In this document: positions 33,558-42,785 of the stretch, one piece after another
How positions within the stretch are numbered: the first letter of the stretch is position 1
How the letters are laid out: each line of letters begins with the position of its first letter
Program-made: the position numbers and the translations under genes
DNA from: JAJYIW01 sp963781665
Lineage (GTDB): Bacteria > Chloroflexota > Anaerolineae > Anaerolineales > Anaerolineaceae
Length of the DNA stretch: 64,000 nucleotides
NCBI GenBank assembly: GCA_963781665.1
Contig: CAWAGA010000002.1
Location: forward strand, 496,001-560,000
Reading direction: 5' to 3'
The notes under the pieces: generated by a model
What the model saw: the letters and a program-made list of their open reading frames with translations, nothing else
The model's database searches: none
What the model was told of the DNA's origin: nothing

Positions 33558-36356
33558 TCAAAGGTTCAACCATTGAGCTGCGGCCTTCGGCAGGTCGGTC
33601 ACTGAGCCGCGCTGCACCGTGCAGCCTGGCAGTGAATCGAGAAAGGCTCTGCCATAACGTTTGCTCAAGATCCGCTTGTCCAGGATGGCCACGACCCCCC
33701 GATCAGATTGGGTGCGGATCAAGCGGCCAAAACCCTGTCTGAACCGTAAGATGGCCTCAGGCAGGTTGTATTCGTTGAAAGCATCTTCAAAGGACTCAGA
33801 CCGGGCAGCGATGATCGGATCTGAAGGCACGTCGAACGGTAATTTGACGATTGCCAGCACCGACAACGCTTCGCCGGGGATATCCACCCCCTCCCAGAAG
33901 GAACGGGTTCCCAGCAAGATGGCCCGGTCGGAATCTCGGAACGATTCCAGCAGTGTATTGGCCGAAGCCCCTTCCCCCTGCTCGTAAACGCTGATCCCGG
34001 AATCGGCTAGCGGCCCGCCGATTGCCTGTGAGGTTCGTTTTAGTTGGGCGTAGGAGGTAAACAGCACCAGCATCCGCCCCCCGGTTGCCCGTCCCAGGCG
34101 GATTAAGGCAAATTCAATCGCCCGCTGGTGACCATTCATGTCCCCTGGTTCGGGGATGTCATTCACCAGGTAGAGCAGCGCTGCAGTCTCGTAATCAAAA
34201 GGAGAGCCCACCATCAACTCTTCAGCTTCATCTCCATTCAAACGACCGCGCAGATAATCGAAATCCCCATTAGCAGTCAAAGTGGCCGAAGTCAGGATGA
34301 CGCTTGATTTTTCATGCCACAAATAACGCTCCATCAGCGGGCCGATGTGCAGCGGCGCAGCTTGAAGTGACAGGCGGTTGCCGTTGGGCTGGATTTCTAC
34401 CCAATATACTTTATCGCCTTCAGGCTTGCCGACCAGGGCCGTCAGGTTGCTGTCGATCTCACCCAGACGGCGGTAAACATTGCTCAGCGAGCCCTGGGTA
34501 TCTTCTACCCCTTCGATCCCAGCTTCGACAATCTGGCCCATGGCCTGGTTGACCTTCTCCAGCACATCCAACAGCAGCTTGAGGGTCTCATTCGCCTGGT
34601 CCCAGGAGATTTCCACCTCAGCCCAGCTGGGTTGAGTGCGGGTGGCTGGCAAGACACGCTCTTGCTGAGCATACAGCCCAATCGACCGCCCATCGCGCTG
34701 TTCGCCCAGGAATTGTTCGACAGCAGCAAAAAAATGGTTGTCGTATGTTTCGAGGCGGAAGGCCAGGTCTGTGGCGCGCTGCACCAGCTGCTCAACCGCG
34801 GCGTAATCTGAGGGCCGCACTTCTTGTTTGATCTGGCCGAGAAAATGCCCGAGGATACCGGTCGCCGGACTGCCGATTTCGCGCATCAAGCGGTTGACGT
34901 CATTGGCCGTCACCTTGAAGCTCATGGCGTTGGTCGTGGCAGATTCGATATGATGGCCTTCATCGATGATGACGTAATCGTAATCGGGCAGCACCCGGTT
35001 CTCGGTGGCTGCGTCTGCCAGCAAGAGCGCATGGTTAACGACCAGAAGGTGTGCATTTTGAGCGGCCAGGCGTGAGCGGTAGAAGGGGCACGAGCCGCCT
35101 TCGCGTTTAATGCATACTTCAGTCTTGCAGCCGTCATCTTCGGCCGAAAGCTGAGCCCAGACGTCCCTTTCTGCCGGACCGTTAAGGTTGATTTCATTGC
35201 GGTCGCCGCTCTGGCTTTCCTGGAGCCACACCAGCACTTTCGACAGTACTCGCATTTCGTCCGGGTTTTCCGGGCCACGCTGGCGCAAAATTTCCAGTCG
35301 CCGCGGGCAAAGGTAGTTGGAACGGCCTTTGAGCACGGCAGCCCGCAGGTTGATTTCCAATGCCCGGCAGAGATCGGGAATATCCTTGTGAATTAATTGG
35401 TCCTGCAAATTGATCGTGTTGGTCGAAATGACCACCCGGCGGTTGTTTTGTACAGCCCAAAGGGCCGCCGGCACGAGGTAGGCGAACGATTTGCCCGTTC
35501 CGGTGCCAGCTTCGACCATAAGGTGATAACCGTCTGAAAGTGCGCTGGTCACAGCCTTGAGCATTTCGACCTGCTGGGGACGAAATTCATAACCGGCGAA
35601 ATAGCGCGAGAATGGCCCACCGTATTCCAGGGTCGCTGCAACCTCGTCGATGTCCAGCGGAGTGAGCGTGGGATTGGGCTCCATCGGTGCTGTGTAGGCC
35701 TCGTCCCTGCCGTCGAACAAAGGGCCGTGCCCGACACCGCGCACCCGCCGGGCTGGGATCGGCTGGCGAGAGCGGGCGCGCAAGACCTGGTCGAAGAGCC
35801 AACCCGCCCCCCAATCGAGCGGCTCGCTTAAACGGACGAATTCAGCGACCAGCTCGATGGGCAGCTCCATAGCCCGGTCGTAAAGCTGGAGGAAGACCTC
35901 GTGGGTCGTCCGGGCGTCGTCCAGGGCCCGGTGGGCATTCTGGAGCGGGATGTTCAAAGACTTGGCCAGGGCGCTGAGGTTATAGCGGGATGCGGTGGGG
36001 AGCAGAACCGCTGCCATTTCATAGGTATCAACGTATTCATTAAGGTAAAGGGCATTGTAACGCGCCAGGAATGACAGGTCGAAGCGCACGCTGTGTCCCA
36101 GCACGGTAGCATTACCGACAAAATCGACCAGGTCGGACAGCACGGCCCGTATCGGAGGGGCATTGCGGACCATCTCGTTGCTGATGCCGGTTAATTGGGC
36201 GATGAAAGGAGGGATCATCCGGCCAGGGTTGACCAGGGTCGACCATTCTCCTTCAACTCGCTTTCCATTAAAGCGAACCGCCCCGATCTCCAGGATTTCA
36301 TCACTTTGGGGATCGAGGCCGGTGGTTTCGAGATCCAGGGCTACGATTGAGGGCAT
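33558..36356 (-). CDS. dinG: DinG-family helicase with N-terminal DnaQ-like 3'-5' exonuclease
   Basis: Residues 1-160 form a DEDDh exonuclease with 'LDLETTG' (Asp8, Glu10), 'GHSVRFDLSFL' (Asp93) and 'NAHRALDDA' (His142, Asp147). The XPD/DinG helicase follows, with Walker A 'EAGTGTGKS' at 283-291 and an 'IDEGHH' box. A four-Cys cluster ('LCPRRL', 'CKTEVC', 'SCPFYRS') probably binds 4Fe-4S. C-terminal motifs include 'FTSYAQLKRTSQAIGG' and 'RQGFGRLIRTQSDRGVVAIL'. This exonuclease-helicase fusion of about 930 residues is the form found in Bacillus and many other bacteria. It acts on DNA in repair or R-loop removal. A TATAAT box lies 6 bp before the ATG and there is no ribosome-binding site, so the mRNA may be leaderless. 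Confidence 0.94.
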   Translation of the reverse strand: MPSIVALDLETTGLDPQSDEILEIGAVRFNGKRVEGEWSTLVNPGRMIPPFIAQLTGISNEMVRNAPPIRAVLSDLVDFVGNATVLGHSVRFDLSFLARYNALYLNEYVDTYEMAAVLLPTASRYNLSALAKSLNIPLQNAHRALDDARTTHEVFLQLYDRAMELPIELVAEFVRLSEPLDWGAGWLFDQVLRARSRQPIPARRVRGVGHGPLFDGRDEAYTAPMEPNPTLTPLDIDEVAATLEYGGPFSRYFAGYEFRPQQVEMLKAVTSALSDGYHLMVEAGTGTGKSFAYLVPAALWAVQNNRRVVISTNTINLQDQLIHKDIPDLCRALEINLRAAVLKGRSNYLCPRRLEILRQRGPENPDEMRVLSKVLVWLQESQSGDRNEINLNGPAERDVWAQLSAEDDGCKTEVCIKREGGSCPFYRSRLAAQNAHLLVVNHALLLADAATENRVLPDYDYVIIDEGHHIESATTNAMSFKVTANDVNRLMREIGSPATGILGHFLGQIKQEVRPSDYAAVEQLVQRATDLAFRLETYDNHFFAAVEQFLGEQRDGRSIGLYAQQERVLPATRTQPSWAEVEISWDQANETLKLLLDVLEKVNQAMGQIVEAGIEGVEDTQGSLSNVYRRLGEIDSNLTALVGKPEGDKVYWVEIQPNGNRLSLQAAPLHIGPLMERYLWHEKSSVILTSATLTANGDFDYLRGRLNGDEAEELMVGSPFDYETAALLYLVNDIPEPGDMNGHQRAIEFALIRLGRATGGRMLVLFTSYAQLKRTSQAIGGPLADSGISVYEQGEGASANTLLESFRDSDRAILLGTRSFWEGVDIPGEALSVLAIVKLPFDVPSDPIIAARSESFEDAFNEYNLPEAILRFRQGFGRLIRTQSDRGVVAILDKRILSKRYGRAFLDSLPGCTVQRGSVTDLPKAAAQWLNL

Positions 36357-36362
36357 TCAGAA

Positions 36363-36368
36363 ATTATA
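36363..36368 (-). promoter_or_regulatory. -10 box of a likely leaderless dinG transcript
   Basis: TATAAT on the minus strand ends 6 bp upstream of the dinG ATG. With this spacing, the transcript should start at or within a few bases of the start codon. The -35 region is weak. Confidence 0.5.
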
Positions 36369-36483
36369 ACAGATAGGGGGTGGCAGGCTGCTGTTTAAGA
36401 ATTAAAACGCATGAGGAGCGAGCATTGGTTCGTTACCCTCTCCGAGGGCAGGCAGACGGTGAAACGCACGCCAAGAATTTCTG

Positions 36484-38538
36484 CTATTGATTGCCAACAC
36501 TAGCGTCAAATTCGCCATATTCGGGCTCGATGACAAGCGCCGAGTGGATATGCAGGCGGTCGATGGTCACCTCCAGGGTTCCCTGGTCGGAGAATCTCCA
36601 GGCCAGCGAGGCATCTTCAAATGCCAGGGTTACACGGCCCGGTTTTTTAGCCAAGACAACGGAAATCGAGACCGGCCCAACCTGCGGGATTGCACCAATC
36701 TGCCCATCTGATTGGTTGATCAGGTGGATGATTTTGCAGCTGCCATTCTGTCTCAGGATGACGTCGACACACGCCGGCGCTTTGACGGTAATAACCAACG
36801 ACCCACCGAGCGCTTGTACGACGTCATGGATAAACTCGCGCACGAGCGGGTAATGGTTGCGATCAAATTCGCGGAAAATATCAAATGGGATATAAGCCAC
36901 TCGCCCTTTGCCAATCGAATTGAGAACCGCTGCCGGGGTCGGGTGGACCTTTTCATCCAGGAGAGGGGTTTCTGCAAGCAGAGCCAGAGGTTGGGCTGTG
37001 GTTAAATCGACCAGGCGCCAACGAGCGCTTTTGACTGCCACGCCTTCACCCTGGGCTGGCAGGTAGAAAATGTTTTCCTCCACCTGCTGTCCCGGCCCAA
37101 CACCTAGAAATTCCGGTCCGAAGCGCTGATAGCTATCCGCACCTGAGACGAGCAGCCGCCCTCCCCTGGCGACGTAATCTTTCAATTCTGCGACCATCTC
37201 TTCAGAGAGGTGATCCTGCTCGGGCACAACCACGATGGGGAAATCATTCAGGCAGGGCAGTAGAGCCCATTCGTCGAGGATATCGACCCCATACTGGCAT
37301 TCGAGCAGGCTCAGGGCAGCCCCGCGCGGCGCGGCAACATCCACCGAGAAGAACAGGTCCCTGGCTTTTTGCACCGCTCTGAAATGGGTCTCTGAATGCA
37401 GCACCGCGATCTGGGGAATGGTTACTGTGTCCTGGCACAATGCCTGGCGGTCCTTCACAAAATCTTGCAGCCTGCTCAAGTGGCGGGCGCGCCATTCAGG
37501 GTACTTTCCGGTACGCAGCCCGATGAATGGATTTTCGCAGGTCTGGACGTTACCGCCAAACGCCAGGATGTTGGCTGCCTGCTGCTGAAGCATCTCAACC
37601 GGCTTCAGGGTCGACGTATCGTGAAATGCGCCGTAAAAACTCCACAGCATGACGTCCCAGGGCTTACCCCGGGTCGAAATAAACCGGGCATCGAGGCGCA
37701 GGGAATCTACCCCGGGAAAACCTTCTTTACCGATCGCGAGGGCGTCCCCACTGATCCAATCGGTCGGGACTTCGGGCTTTCCCGGGAAGCGGAAACCCTG
37801 GATCCAGTTGCTGGCAATCAGAACACCGGGTTTATGGGCGTGGACCGCCTGGCAATAATGGGTGACGTAAGTCTCGTAGCTCGTGCGGGTAAAATTCCAC
37901 CAGGCAGTCCAGTTTGGGTCTGTGGGTTCCTTTGGCGGTTCGGCGATGCCGGTCTGCCGGGTAAACGCCTGGCGGCAGCGATCGCAGTAGCAGGTCTCCA
38001 TAGTCCACAGGTCACCATCGATCCACAAGCCTTCGACTTCGTAGCGGTCAATCAGCTCTAACAGCTGGGGGATCATCAATTCGTCAACATAGGGGCTGCG
38101 CGGGCACATCTTATCTCCCGTATCAGGCGGCCCGTACCACCCTGTCGAACTGATGGGCATCCCATCCTTATTCAAGATGCACCAATCAGGATGCATGGCT
38201 CCAGCCGCTTTATCAAATATGCCTGAATAGGCGCAGTGCAGCGGCAGTCCAAGCTTTTTGGAAGCTTCCCGCCAGGCCAGCAAAAGTTCTTGCGAAATTC
38301 CAGGTGCGACCGAAGCCCCTGGCACGCGGCTCAACCAGCTGGTGTAACCCGGGTGTCCCTTGCCATCGGTCTGGACGAAATCCGGGCGGATGATATCAAA
38401 CGTTGCAATGAGGCTGGCAGCATCGCAGTCTGCGCCGATATTCTGATCGTCTGGATCGACGTGGAGATCGCTGTGGAAGCCAAAATAGGCGTGGTTTCCA
38501 TGCCAACGACCTGGGTAGGGCGAATCATTCTGAGCCAT
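36484..38538 (-). CDS. Putative glycoside hydrolase with TIM barrel and GATase-like domain
   Basis: This protein of about 684 residues has an N-terminal barrel typical of hypothetical glycosyl hydrolases: 'IRPDFVQTDGKGHPGYTSWL', 'LPLHCAYSGIFDKAA' and 'YEVEGLWIDGDLWTMETCYC'. A Cys-containing 'CYCDRCRQAF' patch follows. From about 400 to 560 there is a beta-galactosidase-trimerisation/GATase-1-like domain ('FPIVVVPEQDHLSEEMVAEL', 'YVARGGRLLVSGADSYQRFG'). A C-terminal beta domain closes the protein. It has no signal peptide. The substrate is not evident; alpha- or beta-galactoside or fucoside activity is possible. ATG at 38538 is preferred over the TTG at 38562, but neither has a visible ribosome-binding site. 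Confidence 0.75.
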   Translation of the reverse strand: MAQNDSPYPGRWHGNHAYFGFHSDLHVDPDDQNIGADCDAASLIATFDIIRPDFVQTDGKGHPGYTSWLSRVPGASVAPGISQELLLAWREASKKLGLPLHCAYSGIFDKAAGAMHPDWCILNKDGMPISSTGWYGPPDTGDKMCPRSPYVDELMIPQLLELIDRYEVEGLWIDGDLWTMETCYCDRCRQAFTRQTGIAEPPKEPTDPNWTAWWNFTRTSYETYVTHYCQAVHAHKPGVLIASNWIQGFRFPGKPEVPTDWISGDALAIGKEGFPGVDSLRLDARFISTRGKPWDVMLWSFYGAFHDTSTLKPVEMLQQQAANILAFGGNVQTCENPFIGLRTGKYPEWRARHLSRLQDFVKDRQALCQDTVTIPQIAVLHSETHFRAVQKARDLFFSVDVAAPRGAALSLLECQYGVDILDEWALLPCLNDFPIVVVPEQDHLSEEMVAELKDYVARGGRLLVSGADSYQRFGPEFLGVGPGQQVEENIFYLPAQGEGVAVKSARWRLVDLTTAQPLALLAETPLLDEKVHPTPAAVLNSIGKGRVAYIPFDIFREFDRNHYPLVREFIHDVVQALGGSLVITVKAPACVDVILRQNGSCKIIHLINQSDGQIGAIPQVGPVSISVVLAKKPGRVTLAFEDASLAWRFSDQGTLEVTIDRLHIHSALVIEPEYGEFDASVGNQ

Positions 38539-38864
38539 GGATGACGTTTTAGAGTTAGTCAAGTAAGTCTTAGATCTTTTCAGAAATGAAGGTACTTCAG
38601 ATAATGGAATTTCGTCAGTCCCTTCAGTTGTCCGGTTTTTGAACCAGGAAGGTTACCAACCAGACCGTGCGAGTATTATAGCATCAAGCGCTTGCGGGCA
38701 ATCACGCAACCCAAAAATTTCAACACAGGGGCTGCGGTTGAATTTTCTATGATAGAGGGCAGTTCCTCGTTGATGATGGCGCAAGGCCGTGCTACAATAA
38801 ATTCATCGCCCCGGATTTTCTCGTAAGGCACGAATTCTTGGCTATTGCCAGATAGGATTGAGAC

Positions 38865-39122
38865 ATGCCATCTGCAAACAACCCTCAAATCACTGCGCTG
38901 CTGCGTCCTCAATGCGGCACAATCCTTGGAACCCCGACTGAAACGCACATGATCTCCCAATATTGCGGCTCGAACCTGGTCTGCAACCGGGCAAGTCAGG
39001 CTGAACCCGGATCACCGCCGAAAGCCGTCCAAGGGATGCGCTTGAAACACCGACCAGCAACTGGAGTTATTCCGCTTGCTTGCCCCCATGGGCAATGGCT
39101 ACCATTCTTTAAAATCGGATGA
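38865..39122 (+). pseudogene. Possible remnant of a zinc-ribbon protein
   Basis: The frame reads 'ITALLRPQCGTILGTPTETH', then 'MISQYCGSNLVCNRA', which recalls a 'CPqCGa.l...v.CqYCGs.l' zinc ribbon with the first Cys changed to Arg and another changed to Ser. After about 39040, another frame gives 'LELFRLLAPMGNGYHSL', which reads as protein-like. This suggests a frameshifted, truncated gene. Evidence is weak. Confidence 0.3.
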
Positions 39123-39154
39123 TTGAAGTAGGGTAAGCTTGAGCTTGCCCAATA

Positions 39155-39185
39155 AAGACCCGGTTTCAGGAAGAAACCGGGTCTT
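39155..39185 (+). terminator. Strong hairpin terminator
   Basis: A perfect 13-bp stem, aagacccggtttc / gaaaccgggtctt, with a 5-nt loop is followed by a short T-containing stretch. It lies 30 bp after the zinc-ribbon remnant, so it probably ended that former transcript. Confidence 0.75.
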
Positions 39186-39334
39186 CTTAATTCTCTACCT
39201 GGCTGGATGTAATGCGGGTCTGACAAAAATCAGGACCTTATTTCCAGCGAAAATATCGCAGGGCTCAGTCGAAACAACCTTGCACGTTCAGAGGCACCTC
39301 TTCATCTGATTGGCTGAAAAAGAGATTGAGATTT

Positions 39335-39739
39335 TTAATAGGTGATTATCCTGGGCAGCGCTTTTGCCTGTTTAACCCAATCTTCAACCTGCGTAAGGGT
39401 TGGCAGCTTGCGGACAAGCTTTTTCGATGAGTTGATCTCGGTCATTTTTTCAAGCAGGTTTTCCGGTTTGCGATTGGCTATTTCGGGGACAGTATCCACC
39501 CCCGCCATTTCCAATAAATCTGCATATTCGCTTCCCACACCTTTGAGACGGGCAAGATCAGCTCGATTGACCCACTCAAGAATCTTCGCATCATCAATGC
39601 CAGTCTTTGCAGCTAAATCCTTACGGCCCTTGGGAGTAGCACCCGCTTCAAGCAGGCTCTCAACGGACTTCACACCAGCTTCTTCGAGTTTTGCACCGAA
39701 CTTTGGTCCAATGCCTTCTACATCGCTAATATTGGTCAT
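39335..39739 (-). CDS. DUF4332-type helix-hairpin-helix protein
   Basis: This 134-residue protein has two helix-hairpin-helix-like units: 'ISDVEGIGPKFGAKLEEAGV', then 'LARLKGVGSEYADLLEMAGV'. Both have the G-I/V-G hairpin of the DUF4332 family, which is related to DNA-binding and structural HhH domains. Helices such as 'ENLLEKMTEINSSKKLV' follow. The role is unknown, although DNA binding is plausible. The 59-residue gene upstream is on the same strand 23 bp away, so they probably share a transcript. Confidence 0.85.
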   Translation of the reverse strand: MTNISDVEGIGPKFGAKLEEAGVKSVESLLEAGATPKGRKDLAAKTGIDDAKILEWVNRADLARLKGVGSEYADLLEMAGVDTVPEIANRKPENLLEKMTEINSSKKLVRKLPTLTQVEDWVKQAKALPRIITY

Positions 39740-39762
39740 AAATTACTCCTTCTTATTGTTTA

Positions 39763-39942
39763 TTATTTCCCAAATAATCCACCCAAATTAGGGACACCAC
39801 CTCCAAGCACCGCTTCGACCTGGCTGGCGATGGGGGCTGGTAATTTCGTTTTCAGAAAAGCCAGTACCTGGTTTACTGCCTGCCTGGCTTGCTCTTCAGA
39901 AATTCCTGTTTTTTGCGTTATTAGCTTGATCAGTTCGTCCAT
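39763..39942 (-). CDS. 59-aa helical protein, DUF2267-like
   Basis: An AGGAGG ribosome-binding site precedes ATG at 39942. The product reads 'MDELIKLITQKTGISEEQAR', then 'QAVNQVLAFLKTKLPAPIAS' and 'VEAVLGGGVPNLGGLFGK'. The pattern of a 'tg.see.A..a...vl..L...lp' helical pair followed by a Gly-rich end resembles a shortened DUF2267 module. The Gly-rich tail is common in such small proteins. It is the first gene in a pair with the DUF4332 gene. No function is known. Confidence 0.7.
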   Translation of the reverse strand: MDELIKLITQKTGISEEQARQAVNQVLAFLKTKLPAPIASQVEAVLGGGVPNLGGLFGK

Positions 39943-40020
39943 TAATCCTCCTAAATCCCCAAAATAGAATATAAGTATCTGTATCTTATTATATAGATTT
40001 TACCCTATTTGGCAATAAAG

Positions 40021-40057
40021 GCAGAGCCCCGCTTCCTCGAAAGGAGCAGGGCTCTGC
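40021..40057 (-). terminator. Hairpin terminator of the VIT/vWA gene
   Basis: The arms 'gcagagccccgcttcct' and 'aggagcagggctctgc' pair with two mismatches around 'cgaa'. It is 32 bp beyond the stop of the VIT/vWA gene on the minus strand. Confidence 0.6.
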
Positions 40058-40089
40058 ATGATCATTTGGTTGACGAATGCTGCATGCTT

Positions 40090-42507
40090 TTATTTAGTTC
40101 GCAAGCCTGTTCTCCAAACCAGAAAAATAATCGCTCCCAGCGGCAGGATCGCTATGGCCCATAAAGGTGAAATGGGTGCTGTCTCTGGTTGGGATGGTCC
40201 GCCTGGGGTCGTGCTGACCACTGGGGTCGCTCCGCTGACCACTAGGGTCGCTTCGCTGACCACTGGGGTCGCTCCGCTGGCATCCGGTGTCACCTGGGGC
40301 GCCTGGGTGGGGATCTCCACCGGGCCGGTAGTCGTACCGGATGAAACGATTTCGTAAGCAACCCCGTTGTACATCACAATCACCTGCTCGCCAAGGGCCA
40401 GGGCCGCACTCAGATCGGGGCTGGCCTGGGCCAGGGAGAAATAATCATCAGAGAGGAAGGACACTTTCTTCGGGGCGGCTTTATCCGGGTCGAAGGCGGT
40501 ATCGGTCCAGATGCCGTCTACCAGGACAAACGTGCGCCCGGCGACAATGCGCATCACGTTAGCCGCTTCCGCCGGAGCGGCGGCGGCCACATCTGCAGAT
40601 TGGAGCGCACCTTCTCCAGCGGCTTTCTGCACGGCTTGAGCTCCGGAAGCTGCCGCGGTGGGCGCTGCTAAGAGGTTGTTGTAAGTCTGGTCGGCGATGC
40701 GGTTCTGGGCGGCGCCACCTAATGCTTGCGGTTCCGTCACCAGGTAAGATGTATAGGGGGTCACGATCCCGTAGCGGATGCTGAGCTTGACGATCTGGTC
40801 GATCGTTTCCTGGTCGGCCCCATGCAGGCGGACCTGGTTGAGCAGATAACCGACTTTGCGGGTCGCCCACAGGCGGGGAAGTTCTGCCAGAGATGCCGCT
40901 CCACCCCGGCTGTCAGCAACAAATTCCTGGCCCTCGTAAGTAAAAGTTTGGCGGCTGCCGTCGACGTCTCCGGTAAGGGTGATGGTTCCGGTCCCTCCCT
41001 GGCGGTAGCGCCCTACGGCGACAATTTGCGAACCCTTGAACAGGTCGGGGAGCGGCTGGGGGTAGAGATCGTATGCTGCCAGGCTGCCAAAGTCCAGGCT
41101 CAGATCAGTCAGTACCGGGGTGCTGATCCGGGCGTAAAAACCGGAGACGATCTCATCTAAAGCCTGCCCGGGCAAGACGTAAGTTGAGCTGCCATGATGT
41201 TCTCCGGCCAGCGAATCGAGCAGGTAGGTATCCACGTCGTAGCCAACCCCAAAGGCGAACAGACGTAAATTCGATGGGGCTGCCCCGACCAGGTTGTCAA
41301 GAATTTTCTGGCTCTGGGTGACACCCTGGGTCGGCAGCCCGTCGGTGAGGAAGACGATGTAGGTCGGCTTCTCCTTATCTGCCATAGCAGCGGCTTCCAA
41401 CAAGGCCCGGTTGATATCGGTGCTGCCGTTGGCGCTGAGCTGGTCGACCCAGCTGATGGCTTTCCCGGCTGCCGCAGCCCCATCGAGGTGATCATCGAAG
41501 GTTTCGACGCTGGTGCTGAAGGCAATGACGTTAAAGCGATCGTCCGGATTGAGGTGGTTGAGAATAAAGGCCAGGGCGGTCTTGGCCTGGTCGAGCTTCT
41601 CGCCATCCATGCTGCCGGAATGGTCGAGCACCAGGATCAGGTCTTTGGACATAACTGCCGTACTCGTATCCGGGCTAGGAGCCATCAGCAGCATGAAGAA
41701 CCCATCCGGGTCGGTAGGATCGCTGGGGTCGCGATAGGTCAGCAGGTGAAAAGCCTGGTTTTCTCCAGTGGAGTAGAACAAGGCGAAGTCGGTATCAGGG
41801 GTTACACCCTGTTCTTCGTAACCTGCAACCGCGTGGAACGCATCCGGCTGGCTGACTGAAACGGTGTGGGTGGGAGAATAAACCGCCCGGATCGCCTGGC
41901 TCGAATGGATCTCGACGCTCACGCTGACGCTTTCCAGCGGCAAGGCTGAAAATTTCTCGGTGTTCAACGGGTATACATACTGCACCAGGCCGTTATCCGC
42001 GGTGAGCGCCTGGCTGTACTGCAGCTCGATGCGCCGTTCACCGTGAGCCGGGATGGGGAAGATGTGGGCCTGGACGGCTCCCTGCCCGATATATTCCAGC
42101 AAGGCGGGGTCGCGCATTGTCCGCACGATCTCCTCATATTTTTGGCGGGCCTGGTCGGCAGTCAGCACTTCTCCCTGAACCGGCTCCCCATCCATCCACA
42201 GGACGAAATTACACACAGCGGCTTCCTTGGGAAGTGGGAAGGTGTAAGTGCCCTCAACCGGCCAATCATTAGGATTGCTGAAAACCTGGTCGACATGGGT
42301 CACTGCCACCTGGTCGTCGATCGTGACGGTGACGTGGTGATAGCGGATGACCAGTTGGGACATGGGATTGCCCGGGAATGACGTCGGGCAGGGTAAAACA
42401 TCACAGGGTGGAACAGGGATGATGATCCCATCGGCTGCGGCGGGGGTGGTGAACACACCGCTCAGTACGAGGGCCAAAACGGCCAGCAGTACCAGTTTAT
42501 TCTTCAT
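40090..42507 (-). CDS. VIT and von Willebrand factor A domain surface protein
   Basis: A signal peptide of about 25 residues ('LLAVLALVLSGVFTTPAAA') opens the 805-residue protein. ATG at 42507 has a GGAGGG site. A VIT domain follows ('VTHVDQVFSNPNDWPVEGTY', 'FPLPKEAAVCNFVLWMDGEP'), as in inter-alpha-trypsin inhibitor heavy chains. The vWA domain contains the complete MIDAS motif 'LDHSGSMDGEKLDQ' (D-x-S-x-S), then 'VFLTDGLPTQG'. Near the end, seven-residue repeats (VVSGATP and variants) lead to a single membrane helix and a short basic tail 'RTGLRTK'. It is probably anchored outside the cell and binds a partner through the metal site. The partner is unknown. Confidence 0.92.
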   Translation of the reverse strand: MKNKLVLLAVLALVLSGVFTTPAAADGIIIPVPPCDVLPCPTSFPGNPMSQLVIRYHHVTVTIDDQVAVTHVDQVFSNPNDWPVEGTYTFPLPKEAAVCNFVLWMDGEPVQGEVLTADQARQKYEEIVRTMRDPALLEYIGQGAVQAHIFPIPAHGERRIELQYSQALTADNGLVQYVYPLNTEKFSALPLESVSVSVEIHSSQAIRAVYSPTHTVSVSQPDAFHAVAGYEEQGVTPDTDFALFYSTGENQAFHLLTYRDPSDPTDPDGFFMLLMAPSPDTSTAVMSKDLILVLDHSGSMDGEKLDQAKTALAFILNHLNPDDRFNVIAFSTSVETFDDHLDGAAAAGKAISWVDQLSANGSTDINRALLEAAAMADKEKPTYIVFLTDGLPTQGVTQSQKILDNLVGAAPSNLRLFAFGVGYDVDTYLLDSLAGEHHGSSTYVLPGQALDEIVSGFYARISTPVLTDLSLDFGSLAAYDLYPQPLPDLFKGSQIVAVGRYRQGGTGTITLTGDVDGSRQTFTYEGQEFVADSRGGAASLAELPRLWATRKVGYLLNQVRLHGADQETIDQIVKLSIRYGIVTPYTSYLVTEPQALGGAAQNRIADQTYNNLLAAPTAAASGAQAVQKAAGEGALQSADVAAAAPAEAANVMRIVAGRTFVLVDGIWTDTAFDPDKAAPKKVSFLSDDYFSLAQASPDLSAALALGEQVIVMYNGVAYEIVSSGTTTGPVEIPTQAPQVTPDASGATPVVSEATLVVSGATPVVSTTPGGPSQPETAPISPLWAIAILPLGAIIFLVWRTGLRTK
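40214..40276 (-). repeat. 21-bp minisatellite, three copies, coding
   Basis: Three 21-bp units in tandem encode VVSGATP, VVSEATL and VVSGATP just before the membrane anchor of the VIT/vWA protein. The copies differ by only a few bases. They are likely to change in number between strains. Confidence 0.8.
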
Positions 42508-42785
42508 GACGCCCTCCAGGGAATGAACCGGGAAAAAGGGAGGAACGAGGTAAAAGAACATCATTTGAATAACAATTATTCATTTACCTGGCCCCTTATA
42601 CAGCTAAGACGCCGGGAGAGCCACAAAGTTCCCCAAAGGGAGAGGCTTCAAACACAGCTAGATTCCCTCAGTTCAATGGGGTACGGCAGGACCGCATAGA
42701 GGTCTTTAGGGGCGCTTCAGCGCCTTTCCCTTCAGCAATGCTGCATGGTGATTTACCATCTCACTGCATCAGGCTCTACCGGCGC

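Larger units (their letters stand above)
38539..39334. other. Intergenic stretch with a decayed frame and a terminator
   Basis: Apart from a possible zinc-ribbon remnant (38865-39122) and two hairpins (around 39131-39150 and 39155-39185), no gene is seen. The short minus-strand open frames here lack motifs. Confidence 0.4.

Noticed and set aside
40559..41859. Open frames on both strands within the VIT/vWA gene
   Set aside because: They are shadows of a high-GC coding region; none has a start site or family motif.
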